Origin: Micrococcales bacterium 31B | Lineage (GTDB): Bacteria > Actinomycetota > Actinomycetes > Actinomycetales > Dermabacteraceae | Reading direction: 5' to 3' | NCBI GenBank assembly: GCA_022803075.1 | Contig: JAFFTF010000003.1 | Location: 38,037-102,036, forward strand | DNA: 64,000 nt | In this document: positions 25,321-34,613 of the stretch, piece after piece | How positions within the stretch are numbered: the stretch's first letter is position 1 | Layout: every line of letters begins with the position of its first letter | Position numbers and translations under genes: made by a program | The notes under the pieces: generated by a model | The model's input: only the letters and a program-made list of their open reading frames with translations | Database searches by the model: none | Told to the model about the DNA's origin: nothing

Positions 25321-26054
25321 GTGAACTCTGATGCGCCCCTGCCGACCGCTCCCCCGCTCGGTGCCTCCCCGATCATGCGCCAGCGATGGAGCGACGTCTC
25401 TTTTGTGCACTGGCGCGTGGACCCGACGCAGGTGGAGCGATTCATGCCGCCCGGCTGCCGCCCAGATGTGCGCGACGGCAGCACGTGGGTGGGGCTGATC
25501 GGCTTTCAGATGTCGCAGTTTTCGTTCTTTGGCGGGCCGCGAGTGCCGTGGTTGGGGGATTTCCCGAGATCAACGTGCGCGTCTATTCGCATGACGAGCA
25601 GGGTCGCCGCGGTGTGGTGTTTCTCAGCCTGGAGGCGTCCCATCTGATCCCCGTGTTGGTGGCTCGCGCCGCGTTTGGGTTCCCCTATCAGTGGGCGTCA
25701 ATGCGGCTCAAGCACCGGGCCGGCGTCGTGGAATACGAGACGACTCGGCACGGTCAGCGGGCGGCGTTCTCGCGCTTCGCGGTGCGACCCGAACCCGAGT
25801 CGGTGGTGGACGACCCGCTGTCGCACTTTCTCACCCCGCGCTGGGGTTTTCACGAGCGGCACCTCGGGAGATCGATCTACTGCCGAAACGAGCACGAGCC
25901 GTGGCCGCTGCGCCGGGCGCAGGTCGAGCATCTGGACGACGGCCTGCTAGAGGCCGCGGGCTTCCCCGGCCTCGCGGGGAGAGCACCGGATTCGGTGCTG
26001 TACGCGAGCGCCGTGACGACGCAGTTCGCCGCAGCGCGGCGCCTTGCGCTCTAA
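25321..26054 (+). pseudogene. DUF2071 (YqjF-like) protein, frameshifted
   Basis: Two frames together encode a DUF2071 acetoacetate-decarboxylase-like protein. The first (GTG at 25321) runs through RWSDVSFVHWRVDPTQVERFMPPGCRPD to PWLGDFP, then drifts. The second continues as EINVRVYSHDEQGRRGVVFLSLEASHLIPVLVARAAFGFPYQW to the end at 26054. Adding one C in the short run at about 25562-25566 restores one frame of ~244 residues. Either a real single-base deletion or a sequencing error. The function of the family is unknown. Confidence 0.7.
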
Positions 26055-26148
26055 GGCGAGTCGCATAGTTTTCAACAGTTGCAGCTGTTTGGACACGGGC
26101 GCGAGGTGCGCTGGGTATCTTGGGTGTTCGCCGCCGAGAGGAACACCG

Positions 26149-26985
26149 TTGTTTACCCGCACCCATCAACCCACGCGTCGCGGCACTGCCGCCGCCCTCC
26201 TGCTCAGCGTCAGCCTGCTCACCGGCTGCACCCAAGATCAGCCACTCGTCCGCGAGGGCGGCTACGGTGGCACCGACCCCACCACCAGCGCAACCAGCGG
26301 CCCGGACGCCCCGGCCACCAGCCCCAGCGACACCTCCACCCCGGGCGCCGGCGCGAGCAGCGCAACGAGCGCCGACGCCGATACCGGGATCATCCCCACC
26401 GGGCTACCCGCACCGGGTTCAACGTGGAGGCCGCCGAGCCCCGGACCACAAGACCTTGCCTATTACAAGAGCGCTACCGCCGCCGGCTACGTCCTGGAGT
26501 TGCGCGACCCAGCCACATTCCCACCGAAGATGCCTGCGATGGAACCACCATTCATGGACGCAGACGGACAAACCCGCACCGAAATGGGCGCGATAACCAT
26601 TGCGTACTATTACTTCAACGCCGTCAACTACTACGTCGCAACGGGCGACACCCAGCCCCTCGATTATGTTTCTACCTCAGATTGTGAAACCTGCGCCAAA
26701 GAACTGCAGGTACTCGATCCAATATTTAAGAGCGATGGCTATGCCGTGGCTAGCAAGATTCGAGTAAGCGATTTAATAGTGGTTGAGCGACGCGACACCG
26801 GATATACACTTCAAGGCGAAGTGGTATTCCCTGCAGTAGAAACTTATATACCCAAGAATTCGGCGTATCTCAAGACGCCGGAGCGAAGTGGAACATACAA
26901 GATCGATGTCGAGTGGTCGGAGGCAGGAAGGTTCCTGATTACCAACTACGGCAAGGTTGAACCAGAAACTGGATCGCAGAAATGA
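26149..26985 (+). CDS. DUF6318-like lipoprotein
   Basis: 278 residues from the TTG at 26149 (GAGAGGAA upstream). A signal sequence with lipobox (LLLSVSLLTGC) is followed by a ~70-residue Ser/Thr/Pro/Ala-rich linker typical of wall-spanning lipoproteins, then a globular domain with YYYFNAVNYYVATGDTQPLDYVSTSDCETC, characteristic of the actinobacterial DUF6318 family. GC content drops sharply in the second half (from about 26590). The stop overlaps the start of the next gene (ATGA), so the two are coupled. Function unknown. Confidence 0.75.
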   Translation: MFTRTHQPTRRGTAAALLLSVSLLTGCTQDQPLVREGGYGGTDPTTSATSGPDAPATSPSDTSTPGAGASSATSADADTGIIPTGLPAPGSTWRPPSPGPQDLAYYKSATAAGYVLELRDPATFPPKMPAMEPPFMDADGQTRTEMGAITIAYYYFNAVNYYVATGDTQPLDYVSTSDCETCAKELQVLDPIFKSDGYAVASKIRVSDLIVVERRDTGYTLQGEVVFPAVETYIPKNSAYLKTPERSGTYKIDVEWSEAGRFLITNYGKVEPETGSQK

Positions 26986-28001
26986 GGTACTTAATCCGCT
27001 TAGCCGCTACTCTCTCCATTCTGCCACTTCTTCCATTTTCCAATTCAACGCCCGAAGAAGATCCAGGACCTGCGTTTTGGGGTTCGGCAGAAAATTCAAC
27101 GGCTACTGTAATTGGAGAATATCAGTCATCTACCACAATAATCGCTGAAAATAGTTCTGCTCCAACAAAGCAGAAACCCGTTCTTCCGAAAGGAACTCAG
27201 GCTCCAAAAAACATTCAAGGCAGCGATTTAGCGACCCAGACTACTGAATCTGACCTCCAGCCCATAGCAACGCTCACCACCCTGAACGACGGTGCGACCA
27301 TCACGGCCCCGTGGAATGGAGTCGGCTCGAACCCCTGCGCGGCCACCCCGGGCGGTCAAGCATTCTCCAAGATTGCGCTCACCAACGAGCCCAGCAGAAC
27401 CGGCGTCAACGGAATGGTTGACGTACCCACGCGCGTCGGCAGCGCCTGCATCCCACCCGCAGCCCCGGGTCGACCCCCGGCCCCCGGCCAGGCTGCGGCG
27501 CCACGCATCATCACCATCACGGTCACCGCCAGCGACTTCCAAAAACTCACCCTCCGCGACCGCACCTCGTACTGCTCCTGCGTGCCCAACGAACACAACA
27601 AGCCCATGGCACTCGTCCACCGACCCCAGGCCTATTGGACCGACGGCACCACAGAAACCCTCACCACCGTCATGCTCGGCCAGATCGTACAGATACGCGC
27701 CACACCCGTCTCCTGGACCTTCAACTTCGGCAATGGCACCAGCGCCACCAGCAGCGGCCCCGGCGTGAAATACACCCTGAACCCCATCAAACACCCCCCT
27801 AAGACCGTCAAGGGCACCATCTGGAACGTCTACCACCACAAAGGCACCTACCACGTCACCCAAACCATCACCTACACCGCCGAGTACAGCGTCAACCTTG
27901 GCCCCTGGCAACCCATCACCGGCACCCTCACCCGCCCCGGCCAATCCATGACCCTCGAAGCCCGCGCCTACACCGCACTCCTCGTCGACGAAGACTACTA
28001 A
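26982..28001 (+). CDS. Secreted protein of unknown function, partner of the DUF6318 lipoprotein
   Basis: 339 residues. A signal peptide (MRYLIRLAATLSILPLLPFSNS) precedes a disordered linker and a beta-rich C-terminal domain (SWTFNFGNGTSATSSGPGVKYT; HHKGTYHVTQTITYTAEYSV) that resembles a PKD-like fold. The first ~90 codons are low GC, the rest is high GC with strong C-ending codon bias, so the gene looks mosaic. Coupled to the upstream lipoprotein gene by a four-base overlap; the two products probably act together at the cell surface. Confidence 0.7.
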   Translation: MRYLIRLAATLSILPLLPFSNSTPEEDPGPAFWGSAENSTATVIGEYQSSTTIIAENSSAPTKQKPVLPKGTQAPKNIQGSDLATQTTESDLQPIATLTTLNDGATITAPWNGVGSNPCAATPGGQAFSKIALTNEPSRTGVNGMVDVPTRVGSACIPPAAPGRPPAPGQAAAPRIITITVTASDFQKLTLRDRTSYCSCVPNEHNKPMALVHRPQAYWTDGTTETLTTVMLGQIVQIRATPVSWTFNFGNGTSATSSGPGVKYTLNPIKHPPKTVKGTIWNVYHHKGTYHVTQTITYTAEYSVNLGPWQPITGTLTRPGQSMTLEARAYTALLVDEDY

Positions 28002-28081
28002 CCCGCACCCCGAGAGACCACCCGGCGCTACCGTGGTGACAACCCGGCCCACGCCGCAAGACACGACCAAAGGACGCCCCC

Positions 28082-29131
28082 ATGCCCGAACCCACGCGCC
28101 CCCTCGCCTCCCTGGGCTTCCTCACCATCGGGCTCTTCGACCCCGCCGACCCCGCGACGGGCCACGAATCCACCCTGCAGATCATCGAACTCGGTGAGCG
28201 GCTGGGTTTCGACAGCGCCTGGCTGCGGCACCGCCACCTACAATTTGGCATCTCATCACCCGTCGCCGTGCTGGCCGCCGCAAGCCAACGCACGCGCCGA
28301 ATCGCACTCGGCACGGCGGTGACGCCGCTCGGCTGGGAGAACCCCCTGCGCCTCGCCGAAGACCTCGCCACCGTCGACCTCCTCGCGGGCGGCCGCCTCC
28401 ACCCGGGCCTCAGCGTCGGCACTCCCATGCACTACGACACCGTCCAGCACGCGCTCTATCCCGACTCGGCCGAACTCGAAGACTTCACCTACGCACGCGT
28501 CGAGCGACTTGCTCGCATGATCGCGGGTGAGCCCGTGCGCGAGTTTTCCGGCAAGCAGGGCGTGGTCGAGGAGTTCTCCCGGCGCGTCGAGCCGCACTCC
28601 CCCGGACTCCGCGAGCGGCTCTGGTACGGGGCCGCCAGCTTGGGCTCGGCCAGGTGGGCCGGCGAGCACGGTTTCAACTTGTTGACCAGCAGCGTTATCT
28701 TTGCCGAGGAGGGCGAGCGGCCCGACTTTGCTGAGATTCAACAGCGGCAGATTCTCGCGTACCGCGAGGCGGCCGGACGCGCGGGTGGCCCGGCCCGCGT
28801 CTCCCAGGGCCTGGTCGTGATACCGACCGACTCGGCGTCCGACCAGCAACGCGCCAAGTACGAAAAGTATGTCGAGGAGCGGCTACCCCGCACGCGCGAA
28901 CCGCAGGGCCCCAAGGGCATGATGTTCGCTCCCGATCTGATCGGCACGAGCGAGCAGATCGCCGAACAGTTGTACGCGCATGCGGGGTTTCGCGAGGTCG
29001 ATGAGGTGGCTTTTGCGCTGCCGTTCAGCTTCGATCACGACGATTACGTGCAGATTCTCACCGACATCGCGGAGCATCTGGGGCCCGCGTTGGGGTGGTC
29101 GCCGCGCGCCGAGTCACCGCCCGGCGCGTAG
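28082..29131 (+). CDS. LLM-class flavin-dependent oxidoreductase
   Basis: 349 residues with the luciferase-like TIM-barrel layout: LGFLTIGLFDPADPATGHESTLQIIELGERLGFDSAWLRHRH, RRIALGTAVTPLGWENPLRLAEDLATVDLLAGGRLHPGLSVG, and VFADE-like strands. Uses FMN or F420; substrate unknown. An RBS-like AGGAC lies before the ATG. Its last 18 bases overlap the convergent Nudix gene. A CCGGACGC-family repeat (28773-28792) is embedded in the coding sequence. Confidence 0.82.
   Translation: MPEPTRPLASLGFLTIGLFDPADPATGHESTLQIIELGERLGFDSAWLRHRHLQFGISSPVAVLAAASQRTRRIALGTAVTPLGWENPLRLAEDLATVDLLAGGRLHPGLSVGTPMHYDTVQHALYPDSAELEDFTYARVERLARMIAGEPVREFSGKQGVVEEFSRRVEPHSPGLRERLWYGAASLGSARWAGEHGFNLLTSSVIFAEEGERPDFAEIQQRQILAYREAAGRAGGPARVSQGLVVIPTDSASDQQRAKYEKYVEERLPRTREPQGPKGMMFAPDLIGTSEQIAEQLYAHAGFREVDEVAFALPFSFDHDDYVQILTDIAEHLGPALGWSPRAESPPGA
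28773..28792 (+). repeat. CCGGACGC-family repeat inside a coding region
   Basis: CCGGACGCGCGGGTGGCCCG matches the dispersed consensus found mostly between genes, here read as part of the oxidoreductase (residues GRAGGP). Confidence 0.4.
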
Positions 29132-29536
29132 GTGCTGTTGCAGCCAGCCCCGCTGACCGGGGTATGAGTAGCCATCGGCGGGTAGGTCGTCGGGGCCGAA
29201 CCAGGCCAGGTCGTCGTGCTCATCGGGCTGCAGATTGGTGGGCTCGCCGCGCCACGCGTCCACCTCAAACGCCCAGGCGGAGATCTCGGGGTCGGGCAGT
29301 GAAATGTCGAGCGGCCGCAGAGTGTCGAAGGTGATGCCGAGCTCTTCGCGGCATTCTCGGCGCAGCGCGCCCTCGGGTGATTCGTCGCCTTCGAGGTGGC
29401 CGCCCGGCAGGTCCCAGCTGTTGGCATACCAGGGACGCTCCGGTGAGCGGTGCACGAGCAGCACGCGTCCGGCGCGCACGAGCATCGCAAAAACGACGCG
29501 GTGCGGCGTCGAAGCGCGCTCGGGGCCGGTGTTCAC
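29114..29536 (-). CDS. Nudix hydrolase
   Basis: 140 residues with a complete Nudix box (GGHLEGDESPEGALRRECREELGI, fitting Gx5Ex7REUxEExGU), so a Mg-dependent pyrophosphohydrolase. The segment VHRSPERPWYANSWDLPGG resembles 8-oxo-dGTPase-like members, but the substrate is not certain. Overlaps the end of the convergent LLM gene. Confidence 0.88.
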   Translation of the reverse strand: MNTGPERASTPHRVVFAMLVRAGRVLLVHRSPERPWYANSWDLPGGHLEGDESPEGALRRECREELGITFDTLRPLDISLPDPEISAWAFEVDAWRGEPTNLQPDEHDDLAWFGPDDLPADGYSYPGQRGWLQQHLRAGR

Positions 29537-29637
29537 GTCAACGACAGTAGCCGATTCTCGCGCCCCAACCGGGTTCTGTGGGGCTTCCTGCCGCCCCCAG
29601 CCACTGTGATTTCAGCGGCCGCAGTGTTCGTGTCGCG

Positions 29638-31233
29638 CTATCGCTGCACGCGGTTGGCCTCGTCCGATTCGGCGATCTCGACGATGCGCCGCGCCATGCC
29701 CGCGAACACAATGCCATGAAAGGGGGTCACTGCGAGCCAATACAGGCGACCGGCCAGCCCGCGGGGAAAGAAGATGGCCCGCTGCACGTATTCTGCGTCG
29801 GTCTCGTCGCCCTCGCAGGTCAGTTCGAGCCACGCGAGCCCCGGCAGGCGCATCTCGGCGCGCAACCGCAGCATCCGCCCCGGTTCGCAGACCTCCACGC
29901 GCCAGAAGTCGATGGCGTCGCCCACGCGAACGTCAGAGCGATTGCGGCGCCCGCGCTGCAGGCCCACACCGCCCACGAGTCGATCCATCCACCCTCGCAG
30001 CGCCCAGAGAACGGGCGGCGAGTACCATCCGTTTTCTCCCCCGATGCCCGTGATCACCTTCCAGAGGGCGTCCCGCGACGCATAAGTGGGCTCACTCCGC
30101 AGGTCCGTGTACACCACCCGACCGGCCCACTCGGGGTCGCTCGGCAGCGGGTCGCTCGGCGCACGAGAGACGGCGGCGTCCACCCAACTGGTCTCCACCT
30201 GATCGACCTCGATGCGCCTGAGGGCGAGGCTCACGGCCTGCGCGTACGGAGTGAGGCCCGCGGGCGGAGGAGCGATCACGCCGTCAATGCGGTGATCTCG
30301 CATAACGCAATCATGCTGCAGCGACTCGACGAGGGGGCGCGCCAACCGGCCCGGCACGGGTGTCACGAGATTGACCCAGTGCGATGCAAGCCGCGGAGTC
30401 AGCACCGGTAGCGCGAGGATCCGCCGCGGCGGCAGCCCCGCGGCTCGCGCATAGCCGTTCATCATGGCGGCATAGGTGAGCACGTCGGGCCCGCCAATGT
30501 CGAAGGTGCCGCCTACCTCCGCGCCAACGCGGGGCGCGGCCAGCAGGTAGTGCATGACATCGCGAATCGCGATGGGCTGAATGCGATTGAGCACCCACTT
30601 GGGGGCCGGCATCACGGGCAGCACCTCGGTCAGATGCCGCACCATCTCGAACGACGCCGAGCCCGAGCCGATCACCACACCCGCCTGAAACACGAGGGTG
30701 GGCACCCTCGACGCCTCGAGAATCTCGGCGACCTCATGCCGCGACGCCAAGTGCACCGAGAGGTCACTCGTCTCGGGCGTCAGGCCACCGAGGTATATGA
30801 TGCGCCGCACTCCGTGGCGCGCAGCGGCACCCGCCACGTTCTGGGCGATCTGACGGTCGACGCGCGCGAAATCGCGTTCGGTAGTCATCGAATGAATGAG
30901 GTAATACACCACGTCGACGCCCTGCATCGCGGCGTCTACGGCACCCGCGTCCGATGCGTCGCCCGCGACAACCTCCAGGGAGTCGCCCGCGGAGCCCTCC
31001 AGGCGTTCGCGGCGCCGCGACAGCACCCGCACGGTGTAACCCGAGTTCACGAGTCGCGGCAGCAGGCGGCCCCCAATGTAGCCGCTGCCGCCGAGCACCA
31101 GTACACGCTCGGGGCGCGCACCGAGTGGCCTCGCGTACATCGGCTCCGCTCCGCTGGGGCTCGAAATCACCGGAGCGGAGTCTGGGTTCGGCTGCGACGG
31201 GGGTTCAGGGTGGTTAGGGTTCGGGGTCGTCAT
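29638..31233 (-). CDS. NAD(P)-binding SDR protein with C-terminal DUF2867 domain
   Basis: 531 residues. An atypical SDR domain (VLVLGGSGYIGGRLLPRL; VYYLIHSMTTERDFARVDRQIAQNVAGAAARHGVRRIIYLGG) covers residues ~40-340, and a SRPBCC-like DUF2867 domain (FWRVEVCEPGRMLRLRAEMRLPGLAWLELTCEG; FFPRGLAGRLYWLAVTPFHGIVFAGMARRI) the rest. The first ~35 residues are Pro/Ser-rich and may not be translated if a later start is used. Such fusions are common in actinobacteria; the reaction is unknown. Confidence 0.8.
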   Translation of the reverse strand: MTTPNPNHPEPPSQPNPDSAPVISSPSGAEPMYARPLGARPERVLVLGGSGYIGGRLLPRLVNSGYTVRVLSRRRERLEGSAGDSLEVVAGDASDAGAVDAAMQGVDVVYYLIHSMTTERDFARVDRQIAQNVAGAAARHGVRRIIYLGGLTPETSDLSVHLASRHEVAEILEASRVPTLVFQAGVVIGSGSASFEMVRHLTEVLPVMPAPKWVLNRIQPIAIRDVMHYLLAAPRVGAEVGGTFDIGGPDVLTYAAMMNGYARAAGLPPRRILALPVLTPRLASHWVNLVTPVPGRLARPLVESLQHDCVMRDHRIDGVIAPPPAGLTPYAQAVSLALRRIEVDQVETSWVDAAVSRAPSDPLPSDPEWAGRVVYTDLRSEPTYASRDALWKVITGIGGENGWYSPPVLWALRGWMDRLVGGVGLQRGRRNRSDVRVGDAIDFWRVEVCEPGRMLRLRAEMRLPGLAWLELTCEGDETDAEYVQRAIFFPRGLAGRLYWLAVTPFHGIVFAGMARRIVEIAESDEANRVQR

Positions 31234-31324
31234 GGGCCCTCCTCGACGTCGAGCAGCGTCTATGCTGCGCTAGTTGCACTCTAGCAACGTCGCCGATGCG
31301 GCTCACGGCGGCCGAAAAAATAAT

Positions 31325-31343
31325 CCGACACACGCGCGTCCGG
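31325..31343 (-). repeat. CCGGACGC-family repeat next to a terminator
   Basis: On the - strand CCGGACGCGCGTGTGTCGG directly follows the yjdM terminator stem and precedes its T-run. Confidence 0.5.
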
Positions 31344-31366
31344 TCCCACAGGCCCCCGCTGGGACC
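31342..31366 (-). terminator. Terminator of yjdM
   Basis: Arms GGTCCCA (31342-31348) and TGGGACC (31360-31366) form a seven-pair stem just after the yjdM stop. On the - strand a run of six T follows at about 31314-31321 after the CCGGACGC-type element. Confidence 0.6.
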
Positions 31367-31370
31367 GCCG

Positions 31371-31733
31371 CTACACGACCTTCTTCACGACGCTCGACTT
31401 CAGTTGAATGCGCCCGAACCCGGGCACGTTGGCATCGATATCGTGGTCGCCCACGCCGTCCGTGATGAGGCCAATGCCGCGCACCTTCGTGCCCACCTTC
31501 ACGACCCCGCCACCCGCGCCTTTGACTTTGAGGTCTTTGACGACGGTCACGGTGTCGCCGTCGGCGAGGGGGTTGCCCACCGCGTCTTTGATGACGGTCG
31601 CGGACGCCTCGGCCTCCCCGTTGGCCTCGTCGGGTGACCACTCGTGGCCGCACATGGGGCACACGAGGAGCGAGCCCTGCTCATAGGCGTAGGGCTCGTG
31701 GCAGGCGGGGCAGGGGGGCAGGGTTTCAGGCAT
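31371..31733 (-). CDS. yjdM: Zinc-ribbon protein YjdM (PhnA)
   Basis: 120 residues from the ATG at 31733. The N-terminal zinc ribbon (CPACHEPYAYEQGSLLVCPMCGHEW) and the beta-barrel domain (DGDTVTVVKDLKVKGAGGGVVKVGTKV...GDHDIDANVPGFGRIQLKSSVVKKV) match YjdM, formerly PhnA, closely over the whole length. Despite its old name it is not needed for phosphonate use; its function is not established. Confidence 0.9.
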   Translation of the reverse strand: MPETLPPCPACHEPYAYEQGSLLVCPMCGHEWSPDEANGEAEASATVIKDAVGNPLADGDTVTVVKDLKVKGAGGGVVKVGTKVRGIGLITDGVGDHDIDANVPGFGRIQLKSSVVKKVV

Positions 31734-31840
31734 GGCTCTCACGGTACACGTTGCCGGGGCTGGGGGAGTTCTGCGGGGGATGCGGGAGAAAGTTGACCGC
31801 CGCCGCAGTTCCCGCTAACCTACCTTCACCGCACGTTAAT

Positions 31841-31855
31841 TTGCATTCAACGCAA
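31841..31855. promoter_or_regulatory. Dyad TTGCATTCAACGCAA upstream of the MacB-type exporter
   Basis: Four-base arms (TTGC/GCAA) with a 7-base centre, 17 bases before the exporter start. It shares 12 of 15 bases with the core of the dyad at 12750-12768. A candidate operator for the operon's own TetR regulator. Confidence 0.4.
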
Positions 31856-31872
31856 GATAGGAACGATTGGAC

Positions 31873-32577
31873 ATGCCTTCCACTCCCCTCATTCGGGCCA
31901 CTGGGATCACCCGCACCTACGGGCGGGCGCCCACCGAATCCCATGCACTGCGAGGCATAGACCTCGACATACATGCCGGCGAATCCCTTGCGATCATCGG
32001 CAAATCCGGCTCCGGAAAGTCCACCCTGATGCACCTCTTGGCGCTCCTCGACCAACCCACGGCGGGTCGCATCGAGATCGATGGAACAGACTCCACCGGG
32101 CTCTCCGCCTCCGCGCTCAATGCCCTACGCAACAAACGCTTCGGCTTCGTGTTCCAACAGTTCTTTCTCACCGCGGGCCAATCGGTTCTCGACAACGTCA
32201 GTTTGCCCCTCACCATCGCAAGAGTGCCCAAGCAGCAACGCGTGAGCGCCACCCTGGCGGCCCTCGAAGCAGTCGGTCTCGCCGACATGGCTCACAACCG
32301 TGCGACCGATCTCTCGGGTGGGCAAAAGCAACGGGTCGTCATCGCCCGCGCGCTCGTCAACAATCCATCGGTCATCTTTGCCGACGAGCCCACCGGCAAC
32401 CTCGATTCCTCAACCGGCGCCCACATCGAAGACATGCTCTTCTCGCTCCAAGCAGATCGCGGTATCACCCTCGTCGTCGTCACCCACGACCCCGACTTGG
32501 CCCGACGCTGCGACCGCGCCGTGACGGTCGCAGACGGCCACATCGAAAACGCCACTCACCCTGCCAACCCCGCCTAG
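31873..32577 (+). CDS. MacB-type ABC transporter ATP-binding protein
   Basis: 234 residues from the ATG at 31873; a TTG six bases earlier is an equally possible start given AGGA at 31859-31862. Walker A GKSGSGKST, signature LSGGQKQR, Walker B VIFADEPTGNLD and the switch His in VVTHDPDLA are all intact. The LolD/MacB-type ATPase works with an FtsX-like permease to move substrates by a periplasm/outside-driven mechanism. Twelve bases separate it from the permease gene. Confidence 0.9.
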   Translation: MPSTPLIRATGITRTYGRAPTESHALRGIDLDIHAGESLAIIGKSGSGKSTLMHLLALLDQPTAGRIEIDGTDSTGLSASALNALRNKRFGFVFQQFFLTAGQSVLDNVSLPLTIARVPKQQRVSATLAALEAVGLADMAHNRATDLSGGQKQRVVIARALVNNPSVIFADEPTGNLDSSTGAHIEDMLFSLQADRGITLVVVTHDPDLARRCDRAVTVADGHIENATHPANPA

Positions 32578-32589
32578 GAGCGTCCCACC

Positions 32590-33894
32590 ATGACTTTCGC
32601 CGACATACTCCGCACCGCCGCAAAAAACGCGTTCCGCAGCAAACTTCGCACCACCCTCACTGTGCTCAGCCTCGTCGTCGGCGCATTTACGCTCACCCTG
32701 ACCACTGCGCTCGGCACCGGAGTCAATGACTACGTCACACGCCAGGTTGCGACACTCGGCAGCAGCGACGTCCTGCTCGTGAGCCCCGCCGCCACGACCA
32801 GCACCAACGAAGGGCCCCCACCCTATGAACCCGACGGCCGACAAACTTCTGGCGCCAACAACCCCTTAGCTTCGGGTGCCTTGCTCAACCAACGCGACCT
32901 TGACAGTCTCGGCCGCCTCGACGGCATCAAGCGCGTCCAACCCATTACCCAGGTAAAGGTCGACTGGATCCAGGCCACTGGAGCAACCGAGAAGTTTGAG
33001 ACCACCATCAACCCCACCTCCTCGGTGGGCCGCAACGACCTCCTCGCTGGTGCACAACTTCAGCAACAAAACGCGCGGCGAGAAATCGTGATTCCCGAAG
33101 ACTTTGTCTCGGCTCTCGGCTTTGCGGACCCCGCGAGCGCAGTTGGCCAGAACATCACCCTTGGCTTTCAGGGCTACTCGCAGGGCACCTTGGCCACCCA
33201 GGAAGTTGACGCCACCATCGTGGGCGTGAGCCGCTCCAGCCTCTTCGCCTCGGGCGCCGGCGCCAACGCGGCCCTGACCTCCGCCATCGCCGAAGAGCAG
33301 ACCGTGCCCGGTCAACCCAAGTCGTGGCCACTCGCGGTCGCCTACCTCACGGGCACCGGGGAGGGCGGCGCGGTCACCGCAGCCGACGTGAATCGGGTCA
33401 AGTCCGAGCTCACCACACACGACCTCGCGGGCCAAACGTTAGAAGACCAACTGGGGATTATCCAGACCGTAATCAACGGAATCGTGGGGGTGCTCTCCGC
33501 ATTCTCCGTCGTCGCCCTAGTGGCTGCCTCCTTTGGCATCATCAACACCCTGCTGATGAGCGTGCAGGAACGCACTCGCGAGATTGGCCTGATGAAGGCC
33601 ATGGGAATGCCGAATGGTCGTGTCTTTGCCCTGTTCTCACTCGAGGCGATTCTCATCGGGCTGCTCGGCTCGGCACTGGGTGCTCTCGTCGCGATCGGTG
33701 CCGGCACTGCCATCTCGTCAGCGCTCTCGCAGACCGCCCTGGCCGACCTTCCCGGCCTGAGCATCATGCTCTTTGACCCCGTTAAAATTGGGGGTGTCAT
33801 CGTGCTCATCACACTTATCGCGTTCCTATCTGGGGTTCTCCCCGCCCGGCGCGCGGCACGTCAAGACCCCATCGCGTCACTGCGCTACGAATAA
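32590..33894 (+). CDS. MacB/FtsX-type ABC transporter permease
   Basis: 434 residues: one N-terminal membrane helix (RTTLTVLSLVVGAFTLTLTTALG), a large extracellular MacB_PCD-like domain (~60-300), and three C-terminal helices of the FtsX domain (IVGVLSAFSVVALVAASFGIINTLLMSVQERTREIGLMKAMGMPNGRVFALFSLEA). The motif TREIGLMKAMG is diagnostic. Probably exports or extracts a peptide or lipid; the TetR gene 18 bases downstream suggests induction by its substrate. Confidence 0.9.
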   Translation: MTFADILRTAAKNAFRSKLRTTLTVLSLVVGAFTLTLTTALGTGVNDYVTRQVATLGSSDVLLVSPAATTSTNEGPPPYEPDGRQTSGANNPLASGALLNQRDLDSLGRLDGIKRVQPITQVKVDWIQATGATEKFETTINPTSSVGRNDLLAGAQLQQQNARREIVIPEDFVSALGFADPASAVGQNITLGFQGYSQGTLATQEVDATIVGVSRSSLFASGAGANAALTSAIAEEQTVPGQPKSWPLAVAYLTGTGEGGAVTAADVNRVKSELTTHDLAGQTLEDQLGIIQTVINGIVGVLSAFSVVALVAASFGIINTLLMSVQERTREIGLMKAMGMPNGRVFALFSLEAILIGLLGSALGALVAIGAGTAISSALSQTALADLPGLSIMLFDPVKIGGVIVLITLIAFLSGVLPARRAARQDPIASLRYE

Positions 33895-33912
33895 GACCGA
33901 GGACTGCAGATC

Positions 33913-34557
33913 ATGTCGACCCCACCGCCACGTCGCCGTGACGCTATTGCCAGCAGCGACGCCATTGAACGGGCCGCCACCGACCTCGTGTACGAGATCG
34001 GGCTCGAAGCGGTCACGGTCGACATGATCTGCGCCCGAGCCGCCATCAGCAAACGGACGTTTTTCAACCACTTTAAGAACAAGGAAGCCGCAGTCCTGGG
34101 GCAGTCCGCGCCCACCCTCAACGAACGTGCAGCCCGCGAATTTATTGCCTCCACGGGGCCCTTGCTCCTTGAGGCCGCGAGGCTCATCGACGTCAATCCG
34201 GGGGCGGCAGAGACGGACCCCGAACTCTTGCACCGCCGCATGGTCATCGTGGCTCGCAACCATCCGCTCATGGCGCAGCAGATGGCTCGGCTCGCGGCAT
34301 TGGCCCCCGAACTGCGCGAGATCATCTACCTGCGGTTGAAGACGCAGTCCGTCGCCTCCTCCCCCACGCAGCAGGCCGACGGCGACCTGCGCGAGCAGGC
34401 CGAACTCATCACCCATCTACTCACCGGCCTGCTGAACTATGTCGGCTCCAGCTGGGCACGCCAAATTGAACTCGGCGCCCCACCCGTGACCGACCCCGCG
34501 GCCATCGGCACCCTGCTGCAGACGACTCTCTCTACACTCGCTCAACGACCCGAATAG
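33913..34557 (+). CDS. TetR-family regulator of the exporter operon
   Basis: 214 residues. The helix-turn-helix AAISKRTFFNHFKNKEA is preceded by TDLVYEIGLEAVTVDMICAR. The C-terminal ligand domain is of the type seen with MacB-like exporters in actinobacteria. It is the third gene of the operon and likely represses it through the dyad at 31841-31855. Confidence 0.88.
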   Translation: MSTPPPRRRDAIASSDAIERAATDLVYEIGLEAVTVDMICARAAISKRTFFNHFKNKEAAVLGQSAPTLNERAAREFIASTGPLLLEAARLIDVNPGAAETDPELLHRRMVIVARNHPLMAQQMARLAALAPELREIIYLRLKTQSVASSPTQQADGDLREQAELITHLLTGLLNYVGSSWARQIELGAPPVTDPAAIGTLLQTTLSTLAQRPE

Positions 34558-34613
34558 CCGCCACGCCGCACAAACGCAATGCGCTGACCGGCCCCGTCGT
34601 GTACCTTCGCCGC

